DNA of 38,743 bases from Candidatus Eisenbergiella merdavium (GTDB lineage: Bacteria; Bacillota; Clostridia; Lachnospirales; Lachnospiraceae). Shown one piece after another: positions 6,897 through 14,200 of this stretch (positions are counted from its first letter, which is position 1; each line of letters starts with the position of its first letter). A model generated the notes under the pieces. It had not been told where the DNA came from. It did no database searches and saw only the letters and a list, made by a program, of their open reading frames with translations. The stretch is taken from assembly GCA_019119595.1 (NCBI GenBank), contig DWWS01000019.1, forward strand, positions 1-38,743, written 5' to 3'. Made by a program: the position numbers and the translations under genes.

Positions 6897-6920
6897 TTAC
6901 GTCAGCATCATACGGTCGTT
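6804..6920 (-). repeat. 46-nt repeat, two full copies plus the 3' end of the ABC ATPase gene
   Basis: Blocks at 6806-6837 and 6852-6883, and the last ~23 nt of the ATPase gene (6898-6920), recur every 46 nt. The parental copy encodes the C-terminus DRMMLT plus stop; both extra copies keep the stop and add CGGTCG-TTGTG-CGACCG, a 6-bp hairpin (6821-6837, 6867-6883). It looks like serial duplication of the gene's 3' end into the untranslated region. Confidence 0.88.
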
Positions 6921-7691
6921 GGCGAATTCTCCGCCGCTGGCCTGCTCAAATTTGCGCAGGAGGTCGGAAACCTGCAGATTCTTCTTCTCCTCTCCCTCCA
7001 CGTCATAGATGATCCTGCCCTCGTGCATCATGATGAGGCGGTTGCCGTGGGCGATGGCGTCCTTCATGTTGTGGGTGATCATCAGGGTGGTCAGGTGCTC
7101 CTCGTCCACAATGCGCTGGGTCACCTCAAGCACCTTTGCGGCGGTTTTGGGATCCAGGGCGGCGGTGTGCTCGTCCAGGAGAAGGAGCCTGGGCCTTTTC
7201 AGGGTAGCCATGAGCAGGGTCAGCGCCTGACGCTGGCCTCCGGAAAGGAGGCCCACCTTGCTGGTCATGCGGAATTCCAGGCCGAGGCCGAGGATCTTCA
7301 GCTTTTCCTGATACATCTGGCGTTCCTTCTGGGTGATGCCGGGACCGAGGCCTCTGCGGCCTCCACGGCGGGCGGCGAGGGCGAGATTTTCCTCGATCTG
7401 CATATTGGCCGCCGTGCCGGTCATGGGATCCTGGAACACTCTTCCCAGGTATTTGGCGCGTTTGAATTCGGGCAGCTTTGTCACGTCGATGTTGTCGATG
7501 GTGATCGTTCCCTCGTCCACGGGGAACACGCCGGCCGTAGCGTTGAGCATGGTGGATTTTCCGGCTCCGTTCCCACCGATGACGGTGACGAAGTCTCCCT
7601 CCTTCAGCTTCAGGTTCAGGCCGTTCAGCGCGGTCTTTTCGTTGACGGTGCCCGCGTTAAAGGTCTTTCGGATTCCTTTCAGTTCAAGCAC
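6897..7691 (-). CDS. ABC transporter ATP-binding protein (TrpXYZ-like class)
   Basis: This is the ATPase of the importer encoded by this and the next two genes. From a GTG at 7691 the product is 264 residues: Walker A GGNGAGKST at 39-47, Q-loop FQDP at 86-89, signature LSGGQRQ at 149-155, Walker B LLLLDE at 169-174 and an H-loop in LMITHNM. A GTG nine nt further upstream (7700) is in frame, but AGGAGG would abut it, whereas it stands 8 nt before 7691; I prefer 7691. The gene overlaps the permease end by 8 nt, indicating coupling. It energises uptake of a small organic solute, possibly an aromatic amino acid; the substrate is inferred from the class only. Confidence 0.88.
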   Translation of the reverse strand: MLELKGIRKTFNAGTVNEKTALNGLNLKLKEGDFVTVIGGNGAGKSTMLNATAGVFPVDEGTITIDNIDVTKLPEFKRAKYLGRVFQDPMTGTAANMQIEENLALAARRGGRRGLGPGITQKERQMYQEKLKILGLGLEFRMTSKVGLLSGGQRQALTLLMATLKRPRLLLLDEHTAALDPKTAAKVLEVTQRIVDEEHLTTLMITHNMKDAIAHGNRLIMMHEGRIIYDVEGEEKKNLQVSDLLRKFEQASGGEFANDRMMLT

Positions 7692-8622
7692 GGGGCTCAC
7701 CTCCTTTTTTTGCAGGCTTTACGGGCTTCGCAAAATATTTTTCCCGAATGTAGGGAATGGCAAGGAATACGGCCACCACCAGAGCGGAAAGCAGCTTCAG
7801 GTCGTTGGCGTTGAGTCCCAGCCAGAGCACCACCTGCAGCACCAGGTAGTAAATGATCGCGCCGAAGGCGACGGTCGCGAGGGTAAAGGCAAAATTGCCC
7901 CGCACGCGGCGGAAAATGACCTCTCCGATGATGACGGCGGCAAGTCCGATGACGATGGCGCCGCGTCCCATATTCACGTCAGCAAAGCCCTGGTACTGGG
8001 CAAGCAGGCCGCCGGAAAAGGCCACGATACCGTTAGAAACCATCAGTCCGAGCAGCTTGCAGAAATCCGTGTTGATGCCCTGTGCCCTGGACATATTCGG
8101 GTTGGAGCCGGTGGCACGGATGGAGCAGCCAAGCGAGGTGCCGAAAAACCAGTAAAGCAGGGCGATCAGAACCACAATGATAATGAGGCAGATCAGCAGT
8201 GTATTTTCATAAAAGGGGACTCCCTTCACATTTCTCAGGGAAATGAGGAGATCGTACTGGGTCGCGCTGAGCGCCTGGTTGGCGCGGTTTCCCATGATGC
8301 GCAGGTTGACGGAATACAGGCCGAGCTGGGTCAGGATTCCCGCAAGGATGGCAGGGATTCCCATTACCGTATGAAAGATCCCCGTCGCGAGACCCGCCAG
8401 CACACCGGCCAGAAACGCGGCAATCAGGGACACCCCCACCGAATGACCGCTCAGCATCATCATCACGCAGACCGCGCCGCCGGTACACATGGAGCCGTCC
8501 ACCGAAAGATCCGCCAGATCCAGGATCTTATAGGTGATGTAGACGCCGATCGCCATGATCCCCCAGACCAGGCCCTGCGCGCATGCGCCCGGAAGCGCGT
8601 TGAAAAGTGCCATGATATTCAC
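7684..8622 (-). CDS. ABC transporter permease (TrpXYZ-like class)
   Basis: The 312-residue integral membrane protein has about eight hydrophobic helices with a branched-chain/ribose-type permease pattern (ATGSNPNMSRAQGIN cytoplasmic loop near 170-184, a typical coupling segment). The likely start is GTG at 8622 with GGAGG 8 nt upstream; an ATG three codons later (8613) is further from the site. It sits 175 nt downstream of the binding protein and overlaps the ATPase. A single permease gene implies a homodimer in the membrane. Confidence 0.87.
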   Translation of the reverse strand: MNIMALFNALPGACAQGLVWGIMAIGVYITYKILDLADLSVDGSMCTGGAVCVMMMLSGHSVGVSLIAAFLAGVLAGLATGIFHTVMGIPAILAGILTQLGLYSVNLRIMGNRANQALSATQYDLLISLRNVKGVPFYENTLLICLIIIVVLIALLYWFFGTSLGCSIRATGSNPNMSRAQGINTDFCKLLGLMVSNGIVAFSGGLLAQYQGFADVNMGRGAIVIGLAAVIIGEVIFRRVRGNFAFTLATVAFGAIIYYLVLQVVLWLGLNANDLKLLSALVVAVFLAIPYIREKYFAKPVKPAKKGGEPRA

Positions 8623-8728
8623 TTCATTTTCCTCCTGGGTTTTGTTTGTTTTTCCGGCAAAAACCGGAATTTTCTGAAAGCGGCAAAAAGCGGCAGGAAG
8701 ATGTTCTTCTCAACCGCTTCTGCAAACA

Positions 8729-8753
8729 GGGGCGCCTGAAAATGCGGCACCCC
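8729..8753 (-). terminator. Intra-operon hairpin between binding protein and permease
   Basis: GGGGCGCC (8729-8736) pairs with GGCACCCC (8746-8753) through one wobble. There is no T-run, so it is more likely an attenuating or mRNA-end-protecting hairpin that keeps the binding protein in excess, as is common in such operons. A second small stem (TTCCGG/CCGGAA, 8652-8669) lies nearer the permease. Confidence 0.4.
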
Positions 8754-8797
8754 CGTACTGCCCATGTATGTCATGTATGTACCCGCATGCAGCATTG

Positions 8798-9892
8798 TTA
8801 CTCCGCTGCGATCGCTTCATAGCCCTCCGGAACCGTGATGCCAAGCTCGGTGCAGATCGCCTCGTTGTACATCTTGGTCACGTTGGGAGCGGATTTGATT
8901 TCCATAGTAGAAATGTCCGCGCCGTTTTCCAGAATATCCACTGCCATCTCGCCGGCCGTGTAGCCGATATCATAATAGCTGATGGAAAGCGTCGCAACGC
9001 CGCAGCCTGCGCAGATGCCCTGCTCACCGGCGATGACCGGGATTCCTGCAGGAAGGCATACGTTATTGATGACCTCCGTATTCGCCGCAGCCGTATTGTC
9101 CGTGGGAACATAGATCACATCGCAGCCGGAAACCGCATTGGTGACCACGGAAGCCAGATCGTTGGAATCCGCAAAGGTATAGTCCTCACAGGTATAGCCG
9201 TATCCCTCAAGGAAACCGCGGATGGTGTCCGCCTGGTAGATGGAGTTGGGCTCCGCGGAGCAGTACAGCAGACCGATGGTCTGCGCGTCCGGGAAAAGCT
9301 CGTTCAGCATGGCCGCCTGTTCTTCCAGCGGAGCCAGGTCGGAGGTTCCGGAAATGTTGGCTCCGGTCGTTCCCGTCCAGTCGCTGATCCCCAGCGCGGT
9401 CGCATAATCGGTGATGGAGGTTCCCAGGATCGGGATATCCGTGGTTCCCTGCGCGGCTGCCTGGAGGGCTGCCGTAGCGTTCGCCAGGATCAGATCCACA
9501 TCCTCCGCTACAAACTGATTGATGATGGTAGCGCAGGTCGCGGAATCGTTGGACGCGTTCTGCTCGTCAAACACGACCCTGTCCTCTCCCAGAAGCTCCA
9601 CCAGAGCGTCCTTGAAGCCCTGCGTCGCAAGATCGAGCGCTTCGTGCTGCAGAAGCTGGCAGATGCCGATCTGATATACCGTATCACTGCCGGAGGCCGT
9701 TGCGCCACCCGTATTGTCCTCTGCGCCCGCTGCCGTGCTTTCCGCCTCAGCCGGCTCCGCCGCCGCAGATTCCTCCGCGGGCGCTTCCGAAGCCGCAGGT
9801 GTGGAAGCGGATTCTCCCGTGCTGCCTGAGCAGCCTGCCAGCATGGCCGCGGTCATGGTAAGTGCTGTTGCTACCGCCAATAACTTTTTCAT
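8798..9892 (-). CDS. ABC transporter substrate-binding lipoprotein (ABC_sub_bind family)
   Basis: The 364-residue protein begins with a lipoprotein signal peptide; the lipobox LAGC places the lipidated cysteine at 21. An acidic Ala/Ser/Glu-rich linker (about 22-65) tethers a two-lobed periplasmic-binding-type domain that resembles the TrpX/ABC_sub_bind group (QIGICQLLQHEALDLATQGF at the domain start). It would sit on the outer face of the membrane and deliver ligand to the permease. GGGGAA precedes the ATG. It is the first gene of the operon, under its own promoter with a palindrome at the transcription start. The ligand cannot be read from sequence; tryptophan or tyrosine are the known ligands of relatives. 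Confidence 0.87.
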   Translation of the reverse strand: MKKLLAVATALTMTAAMLAGCSGSTGESASTPAASEAPAEESAAAEPAEAESTAAGAEDNTGGATASGSDTVYQIGICQLLQHEALDLATQGFKDALVELLGEDRVVFDEQNASNDSATCATIINQFVAEDVDLILANATAALQAAAQGTTDIPILGTSITDYATALGISDWTGTTGANISGTSDLAPLEEQAAMLNELFPDAQTIGLLYCSAEPNSIYQADTIRGFLEGYGYTCEDYTFADSNDLASVVTNAVSGCDVIYVPTDNTAAANTEVINNVCLPAGIPVIAGEQGICAGCGVATLSISYYDIGYTAGEMAVDILENGADISTMEIKSAPNVTKMYNEAICTELGITVPEGYEAIAAE

Positions 9893-9934
9893 AGCTGATT
9901 CCCCTTTTCTTTCTCATTTCGCCGCTTCAATGCG

Positions 9935-9954
9935 TGAAAGCATTAATGCGTTCA
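9935..9954. promoter_or_regulatory. Palindrome at the transcription start of the ABC operon (candidate operator)
   Basis: TGAAAGCATTAATGCGTTCA is a 20-nt palindrome with one mismatched pair, located just downstream of the -10 box. An adjacent related half-site pair (TTCAATGCGTGAA, 9926-9938) repeats the ATGCGT core, suggesting two sites for one dimeric regulator. Confidence 0.5.
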
Positions 9955-9960
9955 ACTGTT

Positions 9961-9989
9961 ACTATACACGAAATCCCATGATACGTCAA
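9961..9989 (-). promoter_or_regulatory. Promoter of the ABC importer operon (TTGACG-17-TATAGT)
   Basis: Minus-strand TTGACG (9989-9984) and TATAGT (9966-9961) have 17-nt spacing. The leader is about 60 nt, too short for a T-box. Confidence 0.75.
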
Positions 9990-10010
9990 CCAGAAAATAA
10001 AGGGGAAGCG

Positions 10011-10050
10011 GGCGCCGCCGTTCGCATGTCTGCCAGTGAACGGCGGCGCC
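10011..10050 (-). terminator. Strong GC hairpin terminating the argH-asd-topB-beta-helix genes
   Basis: Perfect 13-bp stem, GGCGCCGCCGTTC (10011-10023) with its complement (10038-10050), 27 nt past the stop of the beta-helix gene. On the minus strand it is followed by a pyrimidine-rich CTTCCCCTTTATTTTC, a moderate T-tract. Confidence 0.7.
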
Positions 10051-10076
10051 GCGTGGAGCAGGCTGGACAGTTTCCG

Positions 10077-10751
10077 TCAGTCCGCTTTTCTCTTTTCCAC
10101 GATCTCCTTCGCATTCTTGAAAATACTGTTGGCCGGAACAAAGCCTCTCACCATGGACAATGGATAAACATTGCTTTCCCGTCCGATCACGGTTCCGGGG
10201 TTCAGCACGCTGTTGCAGCCCACCTCCACGTTATCGCCGAGCATGGCCCCGAATTTTTTCAGGCCGGTATGGCACTCCTCTCCCTCGCAGCGGACCACCA
10301 CCAGGGTCTTGTCGCTTTTCACGTTGGAGGTGATGGAACCTGCGCCCATGTGCGCCTTATAGCCCAGGATGCTGTCTCCCACATAGTTATAGTGCGGCAC
10401 CTGCACCTTATTGAAAAGGATCACGTTCTTTAACTCCGTAGAGTTGCCGACCACGGCTCCCTTTCCCACGATCGCGCTTCCGCGCACGAAGGCGCAGTGG
10501 CGCACCTCGGCCTCCTCGTCGATGATGAGCGGGCCGTTCAGGCAGGCTGTGGGAGCCACCTTCGCGCTCTTTGCGATCCAGATGTTCTCTCCTCTTTTCT
10601 CATAACGGTCCTGCGGAAGGCTGTTTCCCAGCTCGATGATAAATTCCTTAATCTTCGGCAGCACCTCCCAGGGATATTCCGCTCCCTCAAAAACGGCCGC
10701 CGCTATGGTCTCCTTCAAGTCATAAAGTCTGTCGATCCTGCATGCCTGCAT
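10077..10751 (-). CDS. Left-handed beta-helix (LbH) protein, GlmU-acyltransferase-like
   Basis: From the ATG at 10751 (GGAGG 5 nt upstream) the product is 224 residues. Residues 1-60 form a helical N-terminus; the rest shows hexapeptide-type repeats of a left-handed beta helix (e.g. SAIVGKGAVVGNSTELKN, GAGSITSNVKSD, NPGTVIGRESNVYPLS). It resembles the C-terminal half of sugar-nucleotide acyltransferases such as GlmU but has no nucleotidyltransferase domain, so the reaction is uncertain; acyl transfer to an amino sugar is the best guess. It overlaps the 3' end of topB by 32 nt. A longer frame upstream, inside topB, lacks a ribosome site. Confidence 0.75.
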   Translation of the reverse strand: MQACRIDRLYDLKETIAAAVFEGAEYPWEVLPKIKEFIIELGNSLPQDRYEKRGENIWIAKSAKVAPTACLNGPLIIDEEAEVRHCAFVRGSAIVGKGAVVGNSTELKNVILFNKVQVPHYNYVGDSILGYKAHMGAGSITSNVKSDKTLVVVRCEGEECHTGLKKFGAMLGDNVEVGCNSVLNPGTVIGRESNVYPLSMVRGFVPANSIFKNAKEIVEKRKAD

Positions 10752-12996
10752 GTTTACCTCCATTCGAAGCGCTTTTAGATGCCTTCGCGTAATACTTCGC
10801 GCTTTCTTCAAACTGTCTGTAAAGCACCTGCTGGTTATTGAGCTGTTTTACGATGTTGGTTCTTCTCGTCACAAAATCAGTGAGCTTTTCCATGTACTCG
10901 TCGCCGGTGATCTCTCCCTGCGCCACCATGGAAAGGCCCTTTTCCCAGCTTGCCGTAAGAGCCGGGTTGAGCAGGGGCCGGATGGAATCCGACACCACGT
11001 CGTAGATCATCTCCCCCATCTGGGTAGGCGTGATGATCTGGGTCTTTTTATTCAGCGAAAGATAGGAAATGGCGATCAGCTTTTTCAAGATCTCCGCCCT
11101 GGTGGCGCTGGTGCCGATGCCGCTTCCCTTGATCTGGGCGCGCAGCTCCTCGTCCTCGATGAACTGGCCCGCGTTTTCCATGGTCAGGATCATGCTTCCG
11201 GAATTGTAGCGCTTTGGGGGAGAGGTCTCCCCTTCCCGGATGGCAAAGCCCTGGCAGGAAAGCTTCATTCCCTTTTTCAGCTTCTGTAAAACGGCGAGGA
11301 AGGCTGCGTCATACTTCTCCTCCGCCTGGCCGTCCTCCTTCTGCTCATCCGCTCCGGCGGCGTTTTTCTGATTCTGTCCGACACCTGACTGTTCTCCCAT
11401 GGCCGACGATGCGCGCTCCGATGATGCGCCGCCTCGGCGAGCCACCTTCAGATAGCCCTCCTCCACCAGCACGCGGAAGCTGGAGAAGAACCGTTCCTTT
11501 TTCATCACGCAGACCAGGGAAAGCTTCTGATAGACTGCCGGCGGGTAAAAGATGCTCAAAAAGCGCCGGACGATCAGCTCATATACCCTGGCGGATGCGG
11601 GCGCGAGGGAACGAAGCGCCCCGAAGCCCTGACCGGTGGGGATGATGGCGTAATGATCCGTAATCAGTTTATCGTTTACATATCTGGTCTTTGCGATTCC
11701 CTTAAACGTCCCCTCCTCCAGAACCTGCGCGGCGAAGGACGCGAGCGGCTGGTAGCTTTTCAGCCCGCCGATGTTTCTTCCGATCTCCTTTGCAACGGCG
11801 GAGGACAGCACGCGGGCGTCCGTTCTCGGATAGGTGGTCAGCTTTTTCTCATAAAGCTCCTGAGCGATCCGCAGCGTTTCGTCCGGACTCAGCTTGAACA
11901 GGCGGGAGCAGTCGTTTTGAAGCTCCGCCAGGTTGTATAAAAGAGGAGGATATTTCTGCTCCTTTTTTCGCTCGATCTTTTCGATCACGGGCGGCTCCTC
12001 GTCCTGCTTCAGGAATTCGATCAGAGCCTCGGCGCTCTCCTTTTTCAGGAAGCCGTTTTCCTTATAAAGCAGGGGGGACCGGTACCAGGCGGAGCCCTCC
12101 ACGGCCCGCCATTCGCCCTCAAAGCCCTTCTGCGGGGAGGAGCCCTGCGGCGGGCCGGATGCGCCCGCCTGCACGGAAACGCCGGGCAGGCCCGATACGT
12201 CCGCCTGGCACGATACCCCCGCCTGACCGGATGCATCCGCCGCGGCCGCACCCTCCGCAAGCGCGTTCATGCCCTCCGGCAGCAGGGATGCCGTCACCCG
12301 GTAAAAGGGGGTTTTCACAAACTGGCGGATCTCCCGCTCCCGGTTCACCACCATGCCGAGCACGCAGGTCATGACCCGGCCAACGGAAATGACGGCCCGG
12401 TCCAGCTTCAGGTAATTTTTCACCGGCGTGCCGTATTTCAGCGTAAGGACACGGGAGAAGTTGATCCCCATCAGGTAATCCTCCTTCGCCCGCAGATAGG
12501 CCGCGTCGCTGAGATGATCGTAGGCGGACAGATCCTTCGCCTCCCGGATGCCGCGCAGGATCTCCTCCTCCGTCTGGGAATCGATCCAGACCCTGCGGCG
12601 CGTTTTGCCGTGTACGCCGGCCTGCCGCTCCACCAGCCGGTAAATGTATTCTCCCTCCCGCCCGGAGTCCGTGCACACGTAGATGGTGGCAACGTCCTCC
12701 CGGTTCAGAAGGGAGCTGACGATGTCGAACTGCTTCTGTACGCCGGGGATCACCTCATATTTGTATTCCTCCGGCAGGAAGGGGAGCGTCTGAAGGCTCC
12801 AGCGCTTCAGCGCCGGATCGTAGGCCTCGGGGTAGCTCATGGTCACCAGATGCCCCACGCACCAGGTCACCACGGCCTCCTCCGATTCCATGTATCCGTC
12901 CCGGTTTGTCATGCGGTATTTCAGAGCCCTGGCGAACTCGCGGGCCACGCTCGGTTTTTCCGCAATGAACAGATCCTTTCCTGTTTTCTGACTCAA
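10720..12996 (-). CDS. topB: DNA topoisomerase III (type IA)
   Basis: The 758-residue enzyme relaxes and decatenates single-stranded regions through a 5'-phosphotyrosine. The TOPRIM domain opens with DLFIAEKPSVAREFARAL (E13) and includes TDSGREGE (109-116); the catalytic tyrosine is Y389 in LTTYPRTDARVLS. No C-terminal zinc fingers are present. The start appears to be TTG at 12996, matching the normal family start, with GAGGAAGG a few nt upstream. Residues 247-290, between the TOPRIM/lid regions, are a low-complexity insert built of hexapeptides ending in serine (separate entry). A second low-complexity segment lies near 535-560. It follows asd by 14 nt and overlaps the beta-helix gene. The identification is secure; with no conjugation genes nearby, this looks chromosomal. 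Confidence 0.92.
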   Translation of the reverse strand: MSQKTGKDLFIAEKPSVAREFARALKYRMTNRDGYMESEEAVVTWCVGHLVTMSYPEAYDPALKRWSLQTLPFLPEEYKYEVIPGVQKQFDIVSSLLNREDVATIYVCTDSGREGEYIYRLVERQAGVHGKTRRRVWIDSQTEEEILRGIREAKDLSAYDHLSDAAYLRAKEDYLMGINFSRVLTLKYGTPVKNYLKLDRAVISVGRVMTCVLGMVVNREREIRQFVKTPFYRVTASLLPEGMNALAEGAAAADASGQAGVSCQADVSGLPGVSVQAGASGPPQGSSPQKGFEGEWRAVEGSAWYRSPLLYKENGFLKKESAEALIEFLKQDEEPPVIEKIERKKEQKYPPLLYNLAELQNDCSRLFKLSPDETLRIAQELYEKKLTTYPRTDARVLSSAVAKEIGRNIGGLKSYQPLASFAAQVLEEGTFKGIAKTRYVNDKLITDHYAIIPTGQGFGALRSLAPASARVYELIVRRFLSIFYPPAVYQKLSLVCVMKKERFFSSFRVLVEEGYLKVARRGGASSERASSAMGEQSGVGQNQKNAAGADEQKEDGQAEEKYDAAFLAVLQKLKKGMKLSCQGFAIREGETSPPKRYNSGSMILTMENAGQFIEDEELRAQIKGSGIGTSATRAEILKKLIAISYLSLNKKTQIITPTQMGEMIYDVVSDSIRPLLNPALTASWEKGLSMVAQGEITGDEYMEKLTDFVTRRTNIVKQLNNQQVLYRQFEESAKYYAKASKSASNGGKHAGMQDRQTL
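12139..12246 (-). repeat. 18-nt in-frame tandem repeat inside topB
   Basis: Six successive 18-nt blocks encode AAADAS, GQAGVS, CQADVS, GLPGVS, VQAGAS and GPPQGS. All end in serine, and blocks 2, 3 and 5 share CAGGCGG in DNA. The array is an insert in the enzyme body (residues 251-286), not at a terminus. Confidence 0.85.
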
Positions 12997-13010
12997 TGAT
13001 CCTTCCTCTT

Positions 13011-14102
13011 TCAGCCTTCCTTAGCGGTGATGTAGCCCTGCGCCTTCAGAAGCTCCGCGCAGAGGATCGCTCCGCCGGCCGCGCCGCGCACGGTGTTGTG
13101 GGAAAGGCCGATGAATTTCCAGTCGTATACCGTATCCTCGCGCAGTCTGCCAACGGAAACGCCCATGCCGTTCTCATAATCCACGTCCATGCTCACCTGG
13201 GGTCTGTTGTCCTCTTCCAGATACTGGATGAACTGCTTCGGCGCGCTGGGCAGGGAAAGCTCCTGGGGAACGCCGCGGAAGCTCACCAGCTTTTCAATGA
13301 GCTCTTCCTTCGTGGCCTTTTTCGCAAACTTCACGAATACGGCGGCGGTATGGCCGTTCAGGACAGGAACGCGCACGCACTGGCAGGTGATCACGGGAGA
13401 GGCGGCGGGCACGATCACGCCGTTTTCGATCTTACCCCAGATGCGCAGCGGCTCCTTTTCGCTCTTCTCTTCTTCTCCGCCGATGTAGGGGATGATGTTC
13501 CCCACCATTTCCGGCCAGTCCTGGAAGGTCTTTCCGGCTCCGGAAATGGCCTGGTAGGTGGTCGCCACCACTTCCGTGGGCTCGAATTCCTTCCAGGCGG
13601 TGAGGACGGGCGCGTAGCTCTGGATGGAACAGTTGGGCTTCACCGCGACGAAGCCTCTCGTGGTGCCAAGGCGCTTTCTCTGGTATTCGATTACCTGCAT
13701 GTGCTCCGGGTTGATCTCCGGCACCACCATGGGCACATCCGGCGTCCAGCGGTGCGCGCTGTTGTTGGAAACCACGGGCGTTTCCGTCTTTGCGTAGTCC
13801 TCTTCGATCTTTTTGATCTCTTCCTTGGTCATGTCAACCGCGCTGAATACGAAGTCCACCTCTTTGGCGACCTTCTCCACCACGTTGACGTTCATGACCA
13901 CGATATTCTTCACCGCCTCCGGCATGGGCGTGGTCATTTTCCAGCGTCCGCCGACGGCTTCCTCGTATGTTTTTCCTGCGGATCTGGGGCTTGCGGCGAT
14001 CACCGTCACCTCAAACCAGGGATGATTTTCCAGCAGGGAGATAAAACGCTGTCCCACCATTCCGGTTCCGCCCAGGATACCAACCTTCAGCTTCTTTTCC
14101 AT
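13011..14102 (-). CDS. asd: Aspartate-semialdehyde dehydrogenase, archaeal/fungal type
   Basis: The 363-residue enzyme makes L-aspartate 4-semialdehyde from aspartyl phosphate with NADPH, the branch point to lysine/diaminopimelate, threonine and methionine. The N-terminal GILGGTGMVGQRF (9-21) is the nucleotide-binding loop; KPNCSIQ carries the acyl-forming cysteine and VLNGHTAAVFV the catalytic histidine. The overall pattern (e.g. VVSNNSAHRWTPDVPMVVPEIN) fits the archaeal/fungal clade rather than the usual bacterial one. GGAGG-AGAAAG precedes the ATG. It lies between argH and topB on the same strand. Confidence 0.93.
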   Translation of the reverse strand: MEKKLKVGILGGTGMVGQRFISLLENHPWFEVTVIAASPRSAGKTYEEAVGGRWKMTTPMPEAVKNIVVMNVNVVEKVAKEVDFVFSAVDMTKEEIKKIEEDYAKTETPVVSNNSAHRWTPDVPMVVPEINPEHMQVIEYQRKRLGTTRGFVAVKPNCSIQSYAPVLTAWKEFEPTEVVATTYQAISGAGKTFQDWPEMVGNIIPYIGGEEEKSEKEPLRIWGKIENGVIVPAASPVITCQCVRVPVLNGHTAAVFVKFAKKATKEELIEKLVSFRGVPQELSLPSAPKQFIQYLEEDNRPQVSMDVDYENGMGVSVGRLREDTVYDWKFIGLSHNTVRGAAGGAILCAELLKAQGYITAKEG

Positions 14103-14154
14103 CTTTCTCCTCCGTTCTGCCGCGTCCGTGTGCGGCCCTCGTCTTTTTGTTTCC

Positions 14155-14198
14155 GGCAGCCTGAATGCCTGTCAGGCTGCCGTTCGCCCGTCGGGCGA
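14155..14198. terminator. Two hairpins between argH and asd
   Basis: GGCAGCCTGA (14155-14164) pairs perfectly with 14172-14181, and TCGCCC/GGGCGA (14184-14189, 14193-14198) forms a second small stem directly after argH. Neither has a T-tract, so partial termination or mRNA processing is more likely than a hard stop. Confidence 0.45.
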
Positions 14199-14200
14199 TC

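Noticed and set aside
6804..6920. A small CRISPR array
   Set aside because: The units are contiguous 46-nt duplications of a gene end with no variable spacers and no cas genes nearby.
7692..7700. GTG at 7700 as start of the ABC ATPase
   Set aside because: The AGGAGG would directly touch this codon; the GTG at 7691 has ideal spacing from the same site.
9893..9960. T-box or tryptophan riboswitch before the TrpXYZ-like operon
   Set aside because: The leader is only about 60 nt and lacks T-box sequence and an antiterminator; a palindromic operator explains it better.
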